Shown here piece after piece: positions 1 through 8,948 of a DNA stretch of 47,811 nucleotides. How positions within the stretch are numbered: position 1 is the first letter of the stretch; every line of letters starts with the position of its first letter. The stretch lies in NCBI RefSeq assembly GCF_001541225.1, contig NZ_LMTS01000242.1, positions 1 to 47,811 on the forward strand, written 5' to 3'. Under the pieces are notes generated by a model. That model did not search any database and was not told the DNA's origin. It saw only the letters and a list, made by a program, of their open reading frames with translations. A program made the position numbers and the translations under genes. Source of the DNA: Variovorax sp. WDL1 (GTDB lineage: Bacteria > Pseudomonadota > Gammaproteobacteria > Burkholderiales > Burkholderiaceae_C).

Positions 1-29
1 AACTTGGTGGTGAGTTTGTCTTGGCGCAT
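1..29 (-). CDS. clpB: ClpB disaggregase, first codons only (partial)
   Basis: Reading leftward from the ATG whose complement is at 27-29, the nine visible codons give MRQDKLTTK. This is the characteristic ClpB start (E. coli has MRLDRLT). A GGAG ribosome site lies seven bases upstream of the ATG. ClpB is the Hsp100 AAA+ disaggregase that works with DnaK; everything beyond residue 9 lies outside the window. A Crp/Fnr-type box with a -10 hexamer sits upstream, which would place clpB in the same regulon as the neighbouring stress genes. The call rests on nine residues plus context, so it is likely but not certain. Confidence 0.7.
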
Positions 30-82
30 GAATGACTCCGGTTTCCCGGGCATGTGTAGGAGGTATCCCGGCGACGGCTACG

Positions 83-124
83 AGTCTGCGCCGGGGAATT
101 CGTGAATCAACTGATCGAGATCAA
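83..124 (-). promoter_or_regulatory. Crp/Fnr-type promoter for clpB
   Basis: On the minus strand the box TTGATCTCGATCAG (111-124) differs from the FNR consensus TTGAT-N4-ATCAA only in its last base. The hexamer CAGACT (complement at 83-88) is exactly 32 bp downstream, centre to centre. The predicted transcript start is near 76, giving a leader of about 47 nt before the clpB ATG. The box overlaps the stop codon of the cytochrome gene at 121-123. Confidence 0.6.
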
Positions 125-504
125 TCCAACGTCCGGGCAGGCAGCCCCTTGCTGCGGCCCTGGCCTCCGCCCTGGCCCTCCCAGCGTGAAGCAAATCCGC
201 CCAGGCCCGCGGGCGCAGTTGCTGGCGGAAATCGGTAGAACTCATCGTTGAGATACCTCGCGACTTCGGCCACGTCATCATCGCTCCAACCGAGCGCTGC
301 GTCCGCCTGCCAGCGCCAGACTTGCGCTCTGAGGCTGGTCCAGTCGGTGGCGAGCTTTCTCTCTCGCCAATGAACCTGCTGGGTATGGCATGCGATGCAG
401 TGCGTGGAGTACAGCAGCTCGCCGCGAGACTGCGCGAGGACCGGGAGCGACAGGCAGGCACCCAGCAGGGCCGTGACGCCCGCAAGAATCAGTTTGCGTG
501 CCAT
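121..504 (-). CDS. Small exported monoheme cytochrome c
   Basis: 127 aa. A Sec signal peptide (MARK, then a hydrophobic stretch ending LPVLAQS) is followed by one heme-binding motif, CIACH, with Cys36, Cys39 and His40. The protein is therefore predicted to be periplasmic with one covalent heme. The C-terminal half contains GWSDDDVAEVARYLND, typical of the last helix of small c-type cytochromes, but no Met follows the heme motif in the mature protein, so the distal ligand is unclear. The start at 504 is chosen because it begins the signal peptide and has an AAGGAG site; a longer frame upstream runs through the promoter. The gene is transcribed alone, divergently from the flavodoxin. Its electron partner is unknown. 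Confidence 0.85.
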   Translation of the reverse strand: MARKLILAGVTALLGACLSLPVLAQSRGELLYSTHCIACHTQQVHWRERKLATDWTSLRAQVWRWQADAALGWSDDDVAEVARYLNDEFYRFPPATAPAGLGGFASRWEGQGGGQGRSKGLPARTLD

Positions 505-533
505 GTGAGTTTCTCCTTCAGCATGTGAGGACG

Positions 534-575
534 ATGCTAGGCACCGCATCTGCAGTAACGGTTGACCTGCATCAA
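534..575 (-). promoter_or_regulatory. Crp/Fnr-type promoter for the cytochrome c gene
   Basis: The box TTGATGCAGGTCAA (minus strand, 562-575) matches TTGAT-N4-GTCAA. TAGCAT (complement at 534-539) lies exactly 32 bp downstream. The 51 bp at 530-580 are about 80% identical to the promoter of the glycine-zipper lipoprotein at 36889-36939. Confidence 0.75.
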
Positions 576-619
576 GCTTCGCTGCCCGCCGTGCGGGGAA
601 GTGCAAATAGCACCAAAGT

Positions 620-661
620 TTGATCTACCGCAAGAGCGCCACACGGGGCCGAAAGCACCAT
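620..661 (+). promoter_or_regulatory. Crp/Fnr-type promoter for the flavodoxin-usp operon
   Basis: Box TTGATCTACCGCAA at 620-633, with CACCAT at 656-661, 32 bp apart centre to centre. The box starts 58 bp from the start of the divergent cytochrome box. The predicted leader is about 78 nt. Confidence 0.6.
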
Positions 662-745
662 GGGGGCATTCGCTGTCGACGAGCGCAAGGGCCGATCGCC
701 CGCGCCGCTTCACGATTTTTCATGTCGCACCGATGGAGGAACTCG

Positions 746-1288
746 ATGAGCAAGGTCCTTGTGGTCGTCTATTCGCGCACCGGCACCTCGCGCCGACTCG
801 CGGAGCAGCTTTGCAGCCGGCTGGGCTGGCAGCTGGCCGAGATCGTCGAGGAACGGCCGCGCAGCGGCATCCTGGGCGTCTTCCGATGCGTGCTGGATTC
901 GCTCTTGCGACGGCGTCCTGCCATCCGCTATGACGGACCGTTCCCGAAGAACTTCGACGTGGTCGTCCTTGTGTCGCCGATCTGGCTCGGCCGATTGGCC
1001 GCACCGATGCGCAGCTTCGTCACCAGGCGGCGGGACCATCTGCCTGATCTCGCGGTGATTTCGGTCGCTGGAGGCACAGGCCAGTTTGCCGTGGCCGCCG
1101 AAATCGCCGATCTCGTCGGCGAAACGCCCATCGTCAGTACGACATTCACTGCTCGGGAGATCGACGACGGGACATGCGCCGGCCGGCTCCAGTTCTTCGG
1201 CGCGGCGCTCAACAGCGCCGAGGCGACTCATGCAGCCGCACGACGACACGTGCACCCGCCGAAGATGGCTGCCACCCGATCGACATGA
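746..1288 (+). CDS. Flavodoxin-family protein
   Basis: 180 aa. After MSKVLVVVYSRTGTSRRLA, the SRTGTS segment is the FMN-phosphate loop of flavodoxin-like proteins. A second core strand (FDVVVLVSPIWLGRLAAP) matches the loop that covers the isoalloxazine ring, and ISVAGGTGQFA follows. A cytosolic FMN-dependent electron-transfer or quinone-reductase role is inferred. The start at 746 follows a GGAGG site; in-frame codons further upstream run through the promoter. The stop overlaps the start of the next gene (ATGA at 1285-1288), so the two are probably translationally coupled. The C-terminal 25 residues are basic and look unstructured. Confidence 0.75.
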   Translation: MSKVLVVVYSRTGTSRRLAEQLCSRLGWQLAEIVEERPRSGILGVFRCVLDSLLRRRPAIRYDGPFPKNFDVVVLVSPIWLGRLAAPMRSFVTRRRDHLPDLAVISVAGGTGQFAVAAEIADLVGETPIVSTTFTAREIDDGTCAGRLQFFGAALNSAEATHAAARRHVHPPKMAATRST

Positions 1289-2118
1289 CGCCCATCCGCT
1301 CGATCCTGGTGCATGTCGACGGCAGTGCGCATGCCGAGGCGAGACTGCGATTCGCGCACCATCTGGCACGATTGCATGACGCCGTCCTCACTGCCCTGTT
1401 CGCAGTAGCACCCCAGTACCTGCCGCTGCTGCCGCTCAAGGGGGACACGCTGACCGGCCGCCTGGCCGGGCGGATCGATCCGGATCATCGCGCGCATGCG
1501 TACGAGCTTGTCGAGCGAGCGCGTTCATGGGGGGAAGTCGCAGTCGATTGGCTGGAGCTCCACGGCGAGCCGGTCATCCCGAGCTTCGCACGCCGTGCAC
1601 TGTCGGCGGATCTCCTGGTGCTCGGCCAGCGCGACCCCAAGGATGCCGCCGGCCTCGACGTGCCCGGCGATTTCACGGAGGCGGTGATCATCGGTGGCGG
1701 CCGCCCGGCGCTCGTCGTCCCCTTCGCAGGCTCCGCCACGCCGGCACCAAAGACGGTCCTGGTCGCATGGAAATCGACGCCCGAATGCGCCCGCGCATTG
1801 GCCGCTTCCCTGCCCTTCCTGCGCGCCGCGAGCAAGGTCCACCTGGTCTGCGCGAGCGACAACGTCGACGAGGCGTTCCCGGCGCCCGTGGAACTGATCC
1901 CGTACCTCCACTTGCATGGCATCGATCACGTCCACGAGCACCGGCGGCTCGACGACAGCGGTGCCGGCCGGGCGATCCTTTCGCTGGCCTCCGGGACCGC
2001 CGCCGACCTGATCGTGATGGGGTGCTACGGGCACACGCGGGCACGCGAATTTGTGCTGGGCGGCGCATCGCGTGCCGTCCTCGATTCGATGAGCGTACCG
2101 GTGCTCACGGCGCATTGA
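1285..2118 (+). CDS. Tandem-domain universal stress protein (UspA family)
   Basis: 277 aa with two Usp domains. The first (from MTPIRSILVHVDGSAHAEA) has the typical N-terminal strand but a weak nucleotide loop. The second (from about residue 155, KTVLVAWKSTPEC) ends in GCYGHTRAREFVLGGASRAVL, the G-x2-G-x9-G-S/T-type ATP-binding signature. Such proteins respond to starvation, redox and oxygen stress, although individual activities are rarely known. The gene overlaps the flavodoxin stop by 4 nt and has no separate promoter. A 7-bp hairpin follows at its end. Confidence 0.88.
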   Translation: MTPIRSILVHVDGSAHAEARLRFAHHLARLHDAVLTALFAVAPQYLPLLPLKGDTLTGRLAGRIDPDHRAHAYELVERARSWGEVAVDWLELHGEPVIPSFARRALSADLLVLGQRDPKDAAGLDVPGDFTEAVIIGGGRPALVVPFAGSATPAPKTVLVAWKSTPECARALAASLPFLRAASKVHLVCASDNVDEAFPAPVELIPYLHLHGIDHVHEHRRLDDSGAGRAILSLASGTAADLIVMGCYGHTRAREFVLGGASRAVLDSMSVPVLTAH

Positions 2119-2140
2119 TGCCCTGGGTACGGCGGCATCA
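2116..2140 (+). terminator. Possible weak terminator hairpin after the usp gene
   Basis: Arms TGATGCC (2116-2122) and GGCATCA (2134-2140) pair perfectly around an 11-nt loop at the usp stop codon. No T-run follows, so an intrinsic terminator is doubtful. Confidence 0.3.
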
Positions 2141-2294
2141 CCGTGCTCCGTTTCAGGATGACACAAAGCATTGACAGACTGTTCCTCTTCGGTGCCGGGC
2201 GTTGACTGGGCTGCAAAGCGCAGCGCCTAGATTGAGATGGCGTCCCGGCAGAGTCCCGATTCCACCAGGCTCGGGGGCGTACGAGGAGACGGCC

Positions 2295-2501
2295 ATGACA
2301 TCGCATGCATCCACGGGTTGGGAACTCCGCTTCGACGCCCTGTTCGCCGGGCGCCGTGGATTCGTCTTTCCCTGCACCGTAGAGGGTCACGTGAACATGG
2401 ACGCGCTGAGCGAGCGGGCGCTCAACAACTACCTGTATGCCCGCGCGATGATGGGGCGGGAGGTGACCTGGCCCAGCGTGTACCCGAGCCGGGTGCATTG
2501 A
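2295..2501 (+). CDS. Small conserved-type hypothetical protein
   Basis: 68 aa, with no signal peptide or membrane segment. The sequence is mixed and ordered-looking (GWELRFDALF, then a central FPCTVEGHVNMDALSERALN, then YLYARAMMGREV). The ATG follows a GAGGAGA site. I recall similar short proteins near stress genes in Burkholderiales but cannot name a family. Possible promoter elements upstream (TTGACT at 2202, TAGATT at 2228) are 20 bp apart and do not fit the box pattern seen elsewhere here. Function unknown. Confidence 0.6.
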   Translation: MTSHASTGWELRFDALFAGRRGFVFPCTVEGHVNMDALSERALNNYLYARAMMGREVTWPSVYPSRVH

Positions 2502-2548
2502 GCGTCTGTCAAGGGCTCTCGCCCGCATCGCTGTTTCAGCAGTGTCCA

Positions 2549-2590
2549 TTGCGTTGGCGCAAGCCTTGCCGCGGCGTTCTATCGCACGCT
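2549..2590 (+). promoter_or_regulatory. Crp/Fnr-type promoter for the Ala-rich protein gene
   Basis: TTGCGTTGGCGCAA (2549-2562) has two perfect TTGCG/CGCAA half-sites. The hexamer at the standard 32-bp distance is CACGCT (2585-2590), a poor -10 that keeps only A2 and T6. The predicted leader is about 28 nt. Confidence 0.5.
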
Positions 2591-2624
2591 GGGCGTTCCT
2601 ATCGACCTCATCCAAGGAACGCAC

Positions 2625-3221
2625 ATGAAACCCACCACCATGCTGGTCCTGATCGCGATGGCCTTCAGCTCAGCGACATTTGCCGCGGACTACACCCAAC
2701 CTGGGCAGCTGAGTCCTCCGCCCGGCCCTGTGAAGAAGCCCCGGGATGCCGCAAACAAGGCTGCGCGCGAGACAGAAGCCGCTGCGCGCCAGGCGGCCGA
2801 CGACGCGAAGGCGGCCTTGCAAAGGAGCGAAGCTACCGCAGGCAAGATCTCGAAAGCTTTCGCCGAGGCCATCCGGCGAGCGGCGCGCAAGGCTGCGGAA
2901 TCCGCGAGGCGCTTCGAGGAGAAGGCTTCTGCATACGCAAGCAAGGCGGGAGACGAAAGCCGTGAAGCCGCACGCGCCGCTGCGCAGGCGAGCAGCAAAT
3001 CCGCGGCCGCCGCCCGTGAGGCATTCGCCAAGGCGGAGGACGCGTCCAAACGAGCCGTGTCATCGAGCAAGGAAGAAGCCGAGAAGGCGGCCGCAGAGAC
3101 CCGTGAAGCGCTCAGGAAGGCGGAAGAAGTGACGCGTGCCGCGGCAAGCGCTGCCAAGGAGGCTGCGCTGCGACCCAGGAAGACGGACCGCCCTGCATCG
3201 CCTTCACCTGTGACCAAGTGA
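2625..3221 (+). CDS. Exported Ala/Lys/Glu-rich helical protein
   Basis: 198 aa. A clear Sec signal peptide (MKPTTMLVLIAMAFSSATFA, then ADY) is followed by a Pro-rich linker and about 150 residues of Ala-, Lys-, Glu- and Arg-rich sequence with repeated AAR/EAA/KAA steps. This predicts a long continuous helix or coiled coil, reminiscent of LEA-like or phasin-like proteins. It has no enzyme motif. An AAGGA site precedes the ATG. A similar protein is encoded at 12183-12905, also behind a Crp/Fnr-type box. A structural or protective role in the periplasm is an inference from composition only. Confidence 0.7.
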   Translation: MKPTTMLVLIAMAFSSATFAADYTQPGQLSPPPGPVKKPRDAANKAARETEAAARQAADDAKAALQRSEATAGKISKAFAEAIRRAARKAAESARRFEEKASAYASKAGDESREAARAAAQASSKSAAAAREAFAKAEDASKRAVSSSKEEAEKAAAETREALRKAEEVTRAAASAAKEAALRPRKTDRPASPSPVTK

Positions 3222-3246
3222 GGCAAAGTTCTTCGCGTTCAGCGCC

Positions 3247-3260
3247 TTGATCCAGCGCAA
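3247..3260 (+). promoter_or_regulatory. Upstream Crp/Fnr-type box in the groEL control region
   Basis: TTGATCCAGCGCAA, a perfect copy of the motif, starts 59 bp upstream of the start of the box that is correctly placed for groEL. No -10 is found at the usual distance on either strand (AATGAT at 3280-3285 is 29 bp away), so it may be an auxiliary site. Confidence 0.55.
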
Positions 3261-3305
3261 CCAGCGGCGATTCCCTCGCAATGATCGCTCCGGTGTGCTC
3301 CGCGT

Positions 3306-3347
3306 TTGCGCACGATCAACCGGCGCCGTCGCGGCGGCGTCTACCGT
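3306..3347 (+). promoter_or_regulatory. Crp/Fnr-type promoter for groEL-lon
   Basis: Box TTGCGCACGATCAA at 3306-3319 with TACCGT at 3342-3347, exactly 32 bp between centres. The same 14 bases recur at 8665-8678. No CIRCE inverted repeat, the usual HrcA operator of groESL, is visible. Confidence 0.75.
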
Positions 3348-3396
3348 GTGCCCCCAGGGCGACGCTTTCGTCGCGGCAAGAAGGAGATCCGCCACC

Positions 3397-5025
3397 ATGA
3401 CCGCCAAGAAGCTGCTTTTTCGGGAAGACGCGCGCGAGAAGATCCGCCGCGGCGTCGACACGCTGGCCGACGCAGTCAAGGTCACCCTCGGCCCTCGGGG
3501 GCGCACCGTCATCATCGACAGCGAGTACGGCCCGCCCCAGATCGTCAACTCCGGCGTCGTGGTCGCCAGGTCGATCGAACTGGAGGATCGCTTCGAGAAC
3601 ATGGGCGCGCAACTGCTGCGGGAGGTCGCGGCCCGTACCAGCGAAATGGCGGGCGACGGCACCACGACCGCCACCGTGCTGGCGCACGCCATGATCCAGG
3701 AGGGCCTGAAGTACCTCGCAGCCGGCATGAACCCGATGGACCTCAAGCGCGGCATCGACCTCGCCGTCGAGATGGTCGTAGGCGAACTGAAGGCGATCTC
3801 GCAACCCAGCACCACCTCGCAGGAGATCGCGCATGTCGCGGCCATCTCGGCGAACAACGACCGCTCGATCGGCGACCTGATTGCGCATGCAATGGACAAG
3901 GTGGGCCGCGAAGGCGCCGTCTCCATCGAGGACGGCTCCGGCCTGGTCAGCGAGCTCGAGATCGTCGAGGGGCTCCAGTTCGATCGCGGCTACCTGTCGC
4001 CCTACTTCGTCAACAACGCAGAGAAGCAGGCGGTGGTGCTGGAGAACGTGCTGATCGTCCTGTGCGACCAGAAGCTCTCCAGCTTCAACGACCTGGTCCC
4101 GCTGCTCGAGGAAGCGGCGAAATCGGGAGCGCCGCTGCTGGTGATCGCCGAGGACGTCGACGCCGATGCACTGGCCACGCTGGTCGTCAACAGCATTCGC
4201 GGCGTCGTGAAGACCTGTGCCGTGAAGGCACCCGGCTTCGGTGATCGCCGCAAGGCGATGCTGCAGGACATGGGCGTCCTCACCGGGGGGAAGGTCATCT
4301 CGAGCGAGCTCGGGCTGACTCTTGCAAAAGCGACCCTTGACAACCTCGGCCGCGCGCGGCGCGTGGTGATCGACAAGGACAGCACGACCATCATCGGCGG
4401 CGCCGGCGACTCGACAGCCATTCGCGACCGCATCGCCTCCATCCGCAAGGAGCGCGAGGCGCAGGCCAGCGAGTACGACCGCAAGCAGCTCGACGAGCGC
4501 ATCGCCAAGCTGTCGGGCGGCGTGGCGCTGATCAAGGTCGGCGCAGCCACCGAAACCGAACTGAAGGAACGCAAGCTGCGCGTCGAGGATGCCCTGCATG
4601 CCACCCGGGCCGCGGTCGAGGAAGGCATCGTCCCGGGGGGCGGCGTTGCGCTGCTGCGCGCGCGCCGCTGCCTGGCAGACCTGACGCCCCCCAATCTGGA
4701 CCAGGCCTCGGGCATCAAGATCGTGCAGCGCGCGCTCGAGGAGCCGCTCAGGCGCATCGTCGGCAACGCGGCCGACGAGCCGTCGATCGTGCTGGACAAG
4801 GTCGACGCGTCGACGCAGCGAAGCTACGGCTACAACGCCGCGACGCGCCAGTACGGCGACATGCTGGAAATGGGCGTGATCGACCCTGCCAAGGTGACAC
4901 GCCTGGCGCTGCAGAATGCCGCGTCCATTGCCAGCCTGGTGCTGACCACGGACTGCATGGTCGCCAACGCGCCGAAGAAGGCGCCGGCAGACGCCCGCCC
5001 GGGTCTCGAACCCGACATGTATTGA
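3397..5025 (+). CDS. groEL: GroEL-family chaperonin, orphan paralogue
   Basis: 542 aa, full length for GroEL (60-kDa chaperonin subunit, ATP-driven protein folding in the cytosol). Conserved segments are present: KVTLGPRGRTVII, the ATPase motif AGDGTTTATVLAHAM, NNDRSIGDLIA, KAPGFGDRRKAML and EEGIVPGGGVALLRA. Unlike housekeeping GroEL it ends PGLEPDMY and lacks the Gly-Gly-Met tail. No groES lies upstream or downstream. The start at 3397 follows AAGGAG; in-frame sequence upstream runs through the promoter boxes. Lon follows after 51 bp with no visible promoter, suggesting a groEL-lon operon. The main groESL copy is presumably elsewhere in the genome. Confidence 0.95.
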   Translation: MTAKKLLFREDAREKIRRGVDTLADAVKVTLGPRGRTVIIDSEYGPPQIVNSGVVVARSIELEDRFENMGAQLLREVAARTSEMAGDGTTTATVLAHAMIQEGLKYLAAGMNPMDLKRGIDLAVEMVVGELKAISQPSTTSQEIAHVAAISANNDRSIGDLIAHAMDKVGREGAVSIEDGSGLVSELEIVEGLQFDRGYLSPYFVNNAEKQAVVLENVLIVLCDQKLSSFNDLVPLLEEAAKSGAPLLVIAEDVDADALATLVVNSIRGVVKTCAVKAPGFGDRRKAMLQDMGVLTGGKVISSELGLTLAKATLDNLGRARRVVIDKDSTTIIGGAGDSTAIRDRIASIRKEREAQASEYDRKQLDERIAKLSGGVALIKVGAATETELKERKLRVEDALHATRAAVEEGIVPGGGVALLRARRCLADLTPPNLDQASGIKIVQRALEEPLRRIVGNAADEPSIVLDKVDASTQRSYGYNAATRQYGDMLEMGVIDPAKVTRLALQNAASIASLVLTTDCMVANAPKKAPADARPGLEPDMY

Positions 5026-5076
5026 GTCCCACGCCCGCCACGCCTGCTCGAATTCCCGCTCACGCAGGAGAGAACG

Positions 5077-7479
<2,403 letters not shown>

Positions 7480-7495
7480 ACGACGCCCCCGGCAC

Positions 7496-7517
7496 CCGAT
7501 CGTCAGCCGATCGTCAG
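7496..7517. repeat. Two tandem copies of an 11-bp unit at a gene end
   Basis: CCGATCGTCAG occurs twice back to back (7496-7506, 7507-7517). Each copy supplies a minus-strand TGA: the left one stops the present reading frame of the DHH gene, the right one stops the frame that would be used without the frameshift near 7620. Confidence 0.7.
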
Positions 7518-8507
7518 CCGGCTTCGGCCCTCTTTGGCGGCTCGCCCCAGCGCATCTTCACAACGGCTTTCACGAAGCGCGCAAGATCGTCGTGCGCGAG
7601 TCCGTCGATGCCGGCTGCCCCGGGCACGGCCGCCTCCGCCGAACTCGCGGCACAGCTCGTGCGCGCCCCATGGCGCCGTCAGCGGTGCCCGGACGCTGAC
7701 GACATAGCCCTTCTCCTTGGCTTTCAGCACTGCATGGGCACGCTCAGGCTCGGCATTCGCCAGCTCGTTCGCAAAAGAGCCGAGTACGCGCCGGCTCCAG
7801 GGCGCGTCGGGCAAGACATGCACACTGGCGACTGCCTCCCGGCACAGCGGCGGCACCAGGAACGCCCGCCGGAGATCACTCCGGCGCACATCATCCATGG
7901 CGTCGACAACGCCCTCGTGGGCGATCATGTCGCGGGGATCGGGGTAGCGCACCATGACGTCGAAAAGCCGCCGCGGAGCGATGAACACGTCGCGCTCTTC
8001 GTCGCCGTAGGCGTTGTAGTTGATCGCCTCGCCGAGGCGCTGCAGCAGGGCCCGGTCCCCGGCATCGAATTCGGCGCCGAGCGACAGGCGCTCGGCAGCC
8101 ATCGGCAGATTGTCGCCATACGCGCCCACCACGGCCCAGGCCCGGAAGACACCGCCGAGATGGTGGTCGACGAGCAGGCTCGTGCAGACATCGCTCGCGC
8201 AGTCGATGTGCGCGTCGAGCAGGGGGTGGTCCGGAATGCGCTCGACCGCATGGTGGTCGAAGTAGCGGATGCGCACGCCCGCCTGGAGCAGACGAAGCAG
8301 GTCAGCTCCGTTGCGCTGCATCGACAGGTCGAATACGTTGACTTCATCGCCGGCCTTCGCATGCACCTTCGCCAGCAACGCGATGTCGTGCTTCAAGCCG
8401 GTCACCAGCGTTGCGGGCGATGGGTCATGGAGGCGCCATTGGACTGCCGCGCACAGGCCATCGGCATCGCCGTTGCAGATATCGAAGCGCTGCCGGCCCG
8501 GGACCAT
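7503..8507 (-). CDS. DHH-family phosphoesterase, frameshifted near its C-terminus
   Basis: The N-terminal DHH domain is intact: DICNGDADGLCAA (metal-binding Asp motif), VNVFDLS and the signature YFDHHAVE. The family hydrolyses phosphodiester or linear dinucleotide/nanoRNA substrates with Mn2+. The C-terminal DHHA1 motif starts as FGGGGRA and then becomes Arg-rich nonsense. In the neighbouring frame the tail reads AAGIDGLAHDDLARF... and stops at 7514, as expected for the family. A single extra base in the C4G3 run near 7618-7624 explains this, as a real frameshift or a sequencing error. The start at 8507 is preferred for its GGAG site; 8555 is the alternative. The gene is convergent with lon. 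Confidence 0.8.
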   Translation of the reverse strand: MVPGRQRFDICNGDADGLCAAVQWRLHDPSPATLVTGLKHDIALLAKVHAKAGDEVNVFDLSMQRNGADLLRLLQAGVRIRYFDHHAVERIPDHPLLDAHIDCASDVCTSLLVDHHLGGVFRAWAVVGAYGDNLPMAAERLSLGAEFDAGDRALLQRLGEAINYNAYGDEERDVFIAPRRLFDVMVRYPDPRDMIAHEGVVDAMDDVRRSDLRRAFLVPPLCREAVASVHVLPDAPWSRRVLGSFANELANAEPERAHAVLKAKEKGYVVSVRAPLTAPWGAHELCREFGGGGRARGSRHRRTRARRSCALRESRCEDALGRAAKEGRSRLTIG

Positions 8508-8578
8508 GAGAGGACTCCGGGCATCCACGCGATCCTCGACTGGCTCATCGATCATCCATACACCCCAGAACTTGCACC

Positions 8579-8620
8579 ACGATAGCGCCGGGGCAATGCC
8601 TGTGCCTTGATGCAGCGCAA
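8579..8620 (-). promoter_or_regulatory. Crp/Fnr-type promoter for the DHH gene
   Basis: The box at 8607-8620 (plus strand TTGATGCAGCGCAA) has TATCGT on the minus strand (complement at 8579-8584) exactly 32 bp away. The predicted start is near 8572. Confidence 0.65.
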
Positions 8621-8664
8621 CAGAGCGGCGGCTCCTGGAAGATGTGCCATCGGGGGCTCGTTGC

Positions 8665-8706
8665 TTGCGCACGATCAAACCTCGGCGCGACCGGCGGGCC
8701 TATTGT
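8665..8706 (+). promoter_or_regulatory. Crp/Fnr-type promoter for the 65-aa protein gene
   Basis: Box TTGCGCACGATCAA (8665-8678), identical to the groEL box, with TATTGT at 8701-8706 exactly 32 bp away. The predicted start is near 8713. Confidence 0.75.
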
Positions 8707-8735
8707 GCGGTAGCAGCCACCACATGGAGCATTCG

Positions 8736-8933
8736 ATGCCTTGGTCACCCGACCGCTATCCCGCCTCGATGCGCAGCCTGCCACCCGTGGTGCGCCTGAA
8801 GGCCGTCGAGATCGCGAATGCCCTGCTCGCCGAAGGCTGCGACGACGGCAAGGCCATCCGGATCGGAATCGCGAAAGCCAAGGAATGGGCGCAGCGCCTC
8901 GGGGCGACGAACCGGGATGCCGCGGCCCAATGA
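8736..8933 (+). CDS. Small conserved-type hypothetical protein (65 aa)
   Basis: 65 aa, cytosolic, largely helical: MPWSPDRYPASMRSLPPVVR, then KAVEIANALLAEGCDDGKAI and an AKAKEWAQR segment. The pattern YPxSMRxLPxxVRxKAIEIANALL is one I recall in small uncharacterised proteobacterial proteins. The start is set by a GGAG six bases upstream and lies 23 nt after the predicted transcription start. The kinase gene follows after 15 bp, so they are probably one operon. Function unknown. Confidence 0.7.
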   Translation: MPWSPDRYPASMRSLPPVVRLKAVEIANALLAEGCDDGKAIRIGIAKAKEWAQRLGATNRDAAAQ

Positions 8934-8948
8934 GAGCACCCATCACAT

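Noticed and set aside
2202..2216. TTGACTGGGCTGCAA upstream of the 68-aa gene as a further box
   Set aside because: The half-sites are 7 bp apart instead of 6 and no -10 lies 32 bp away.
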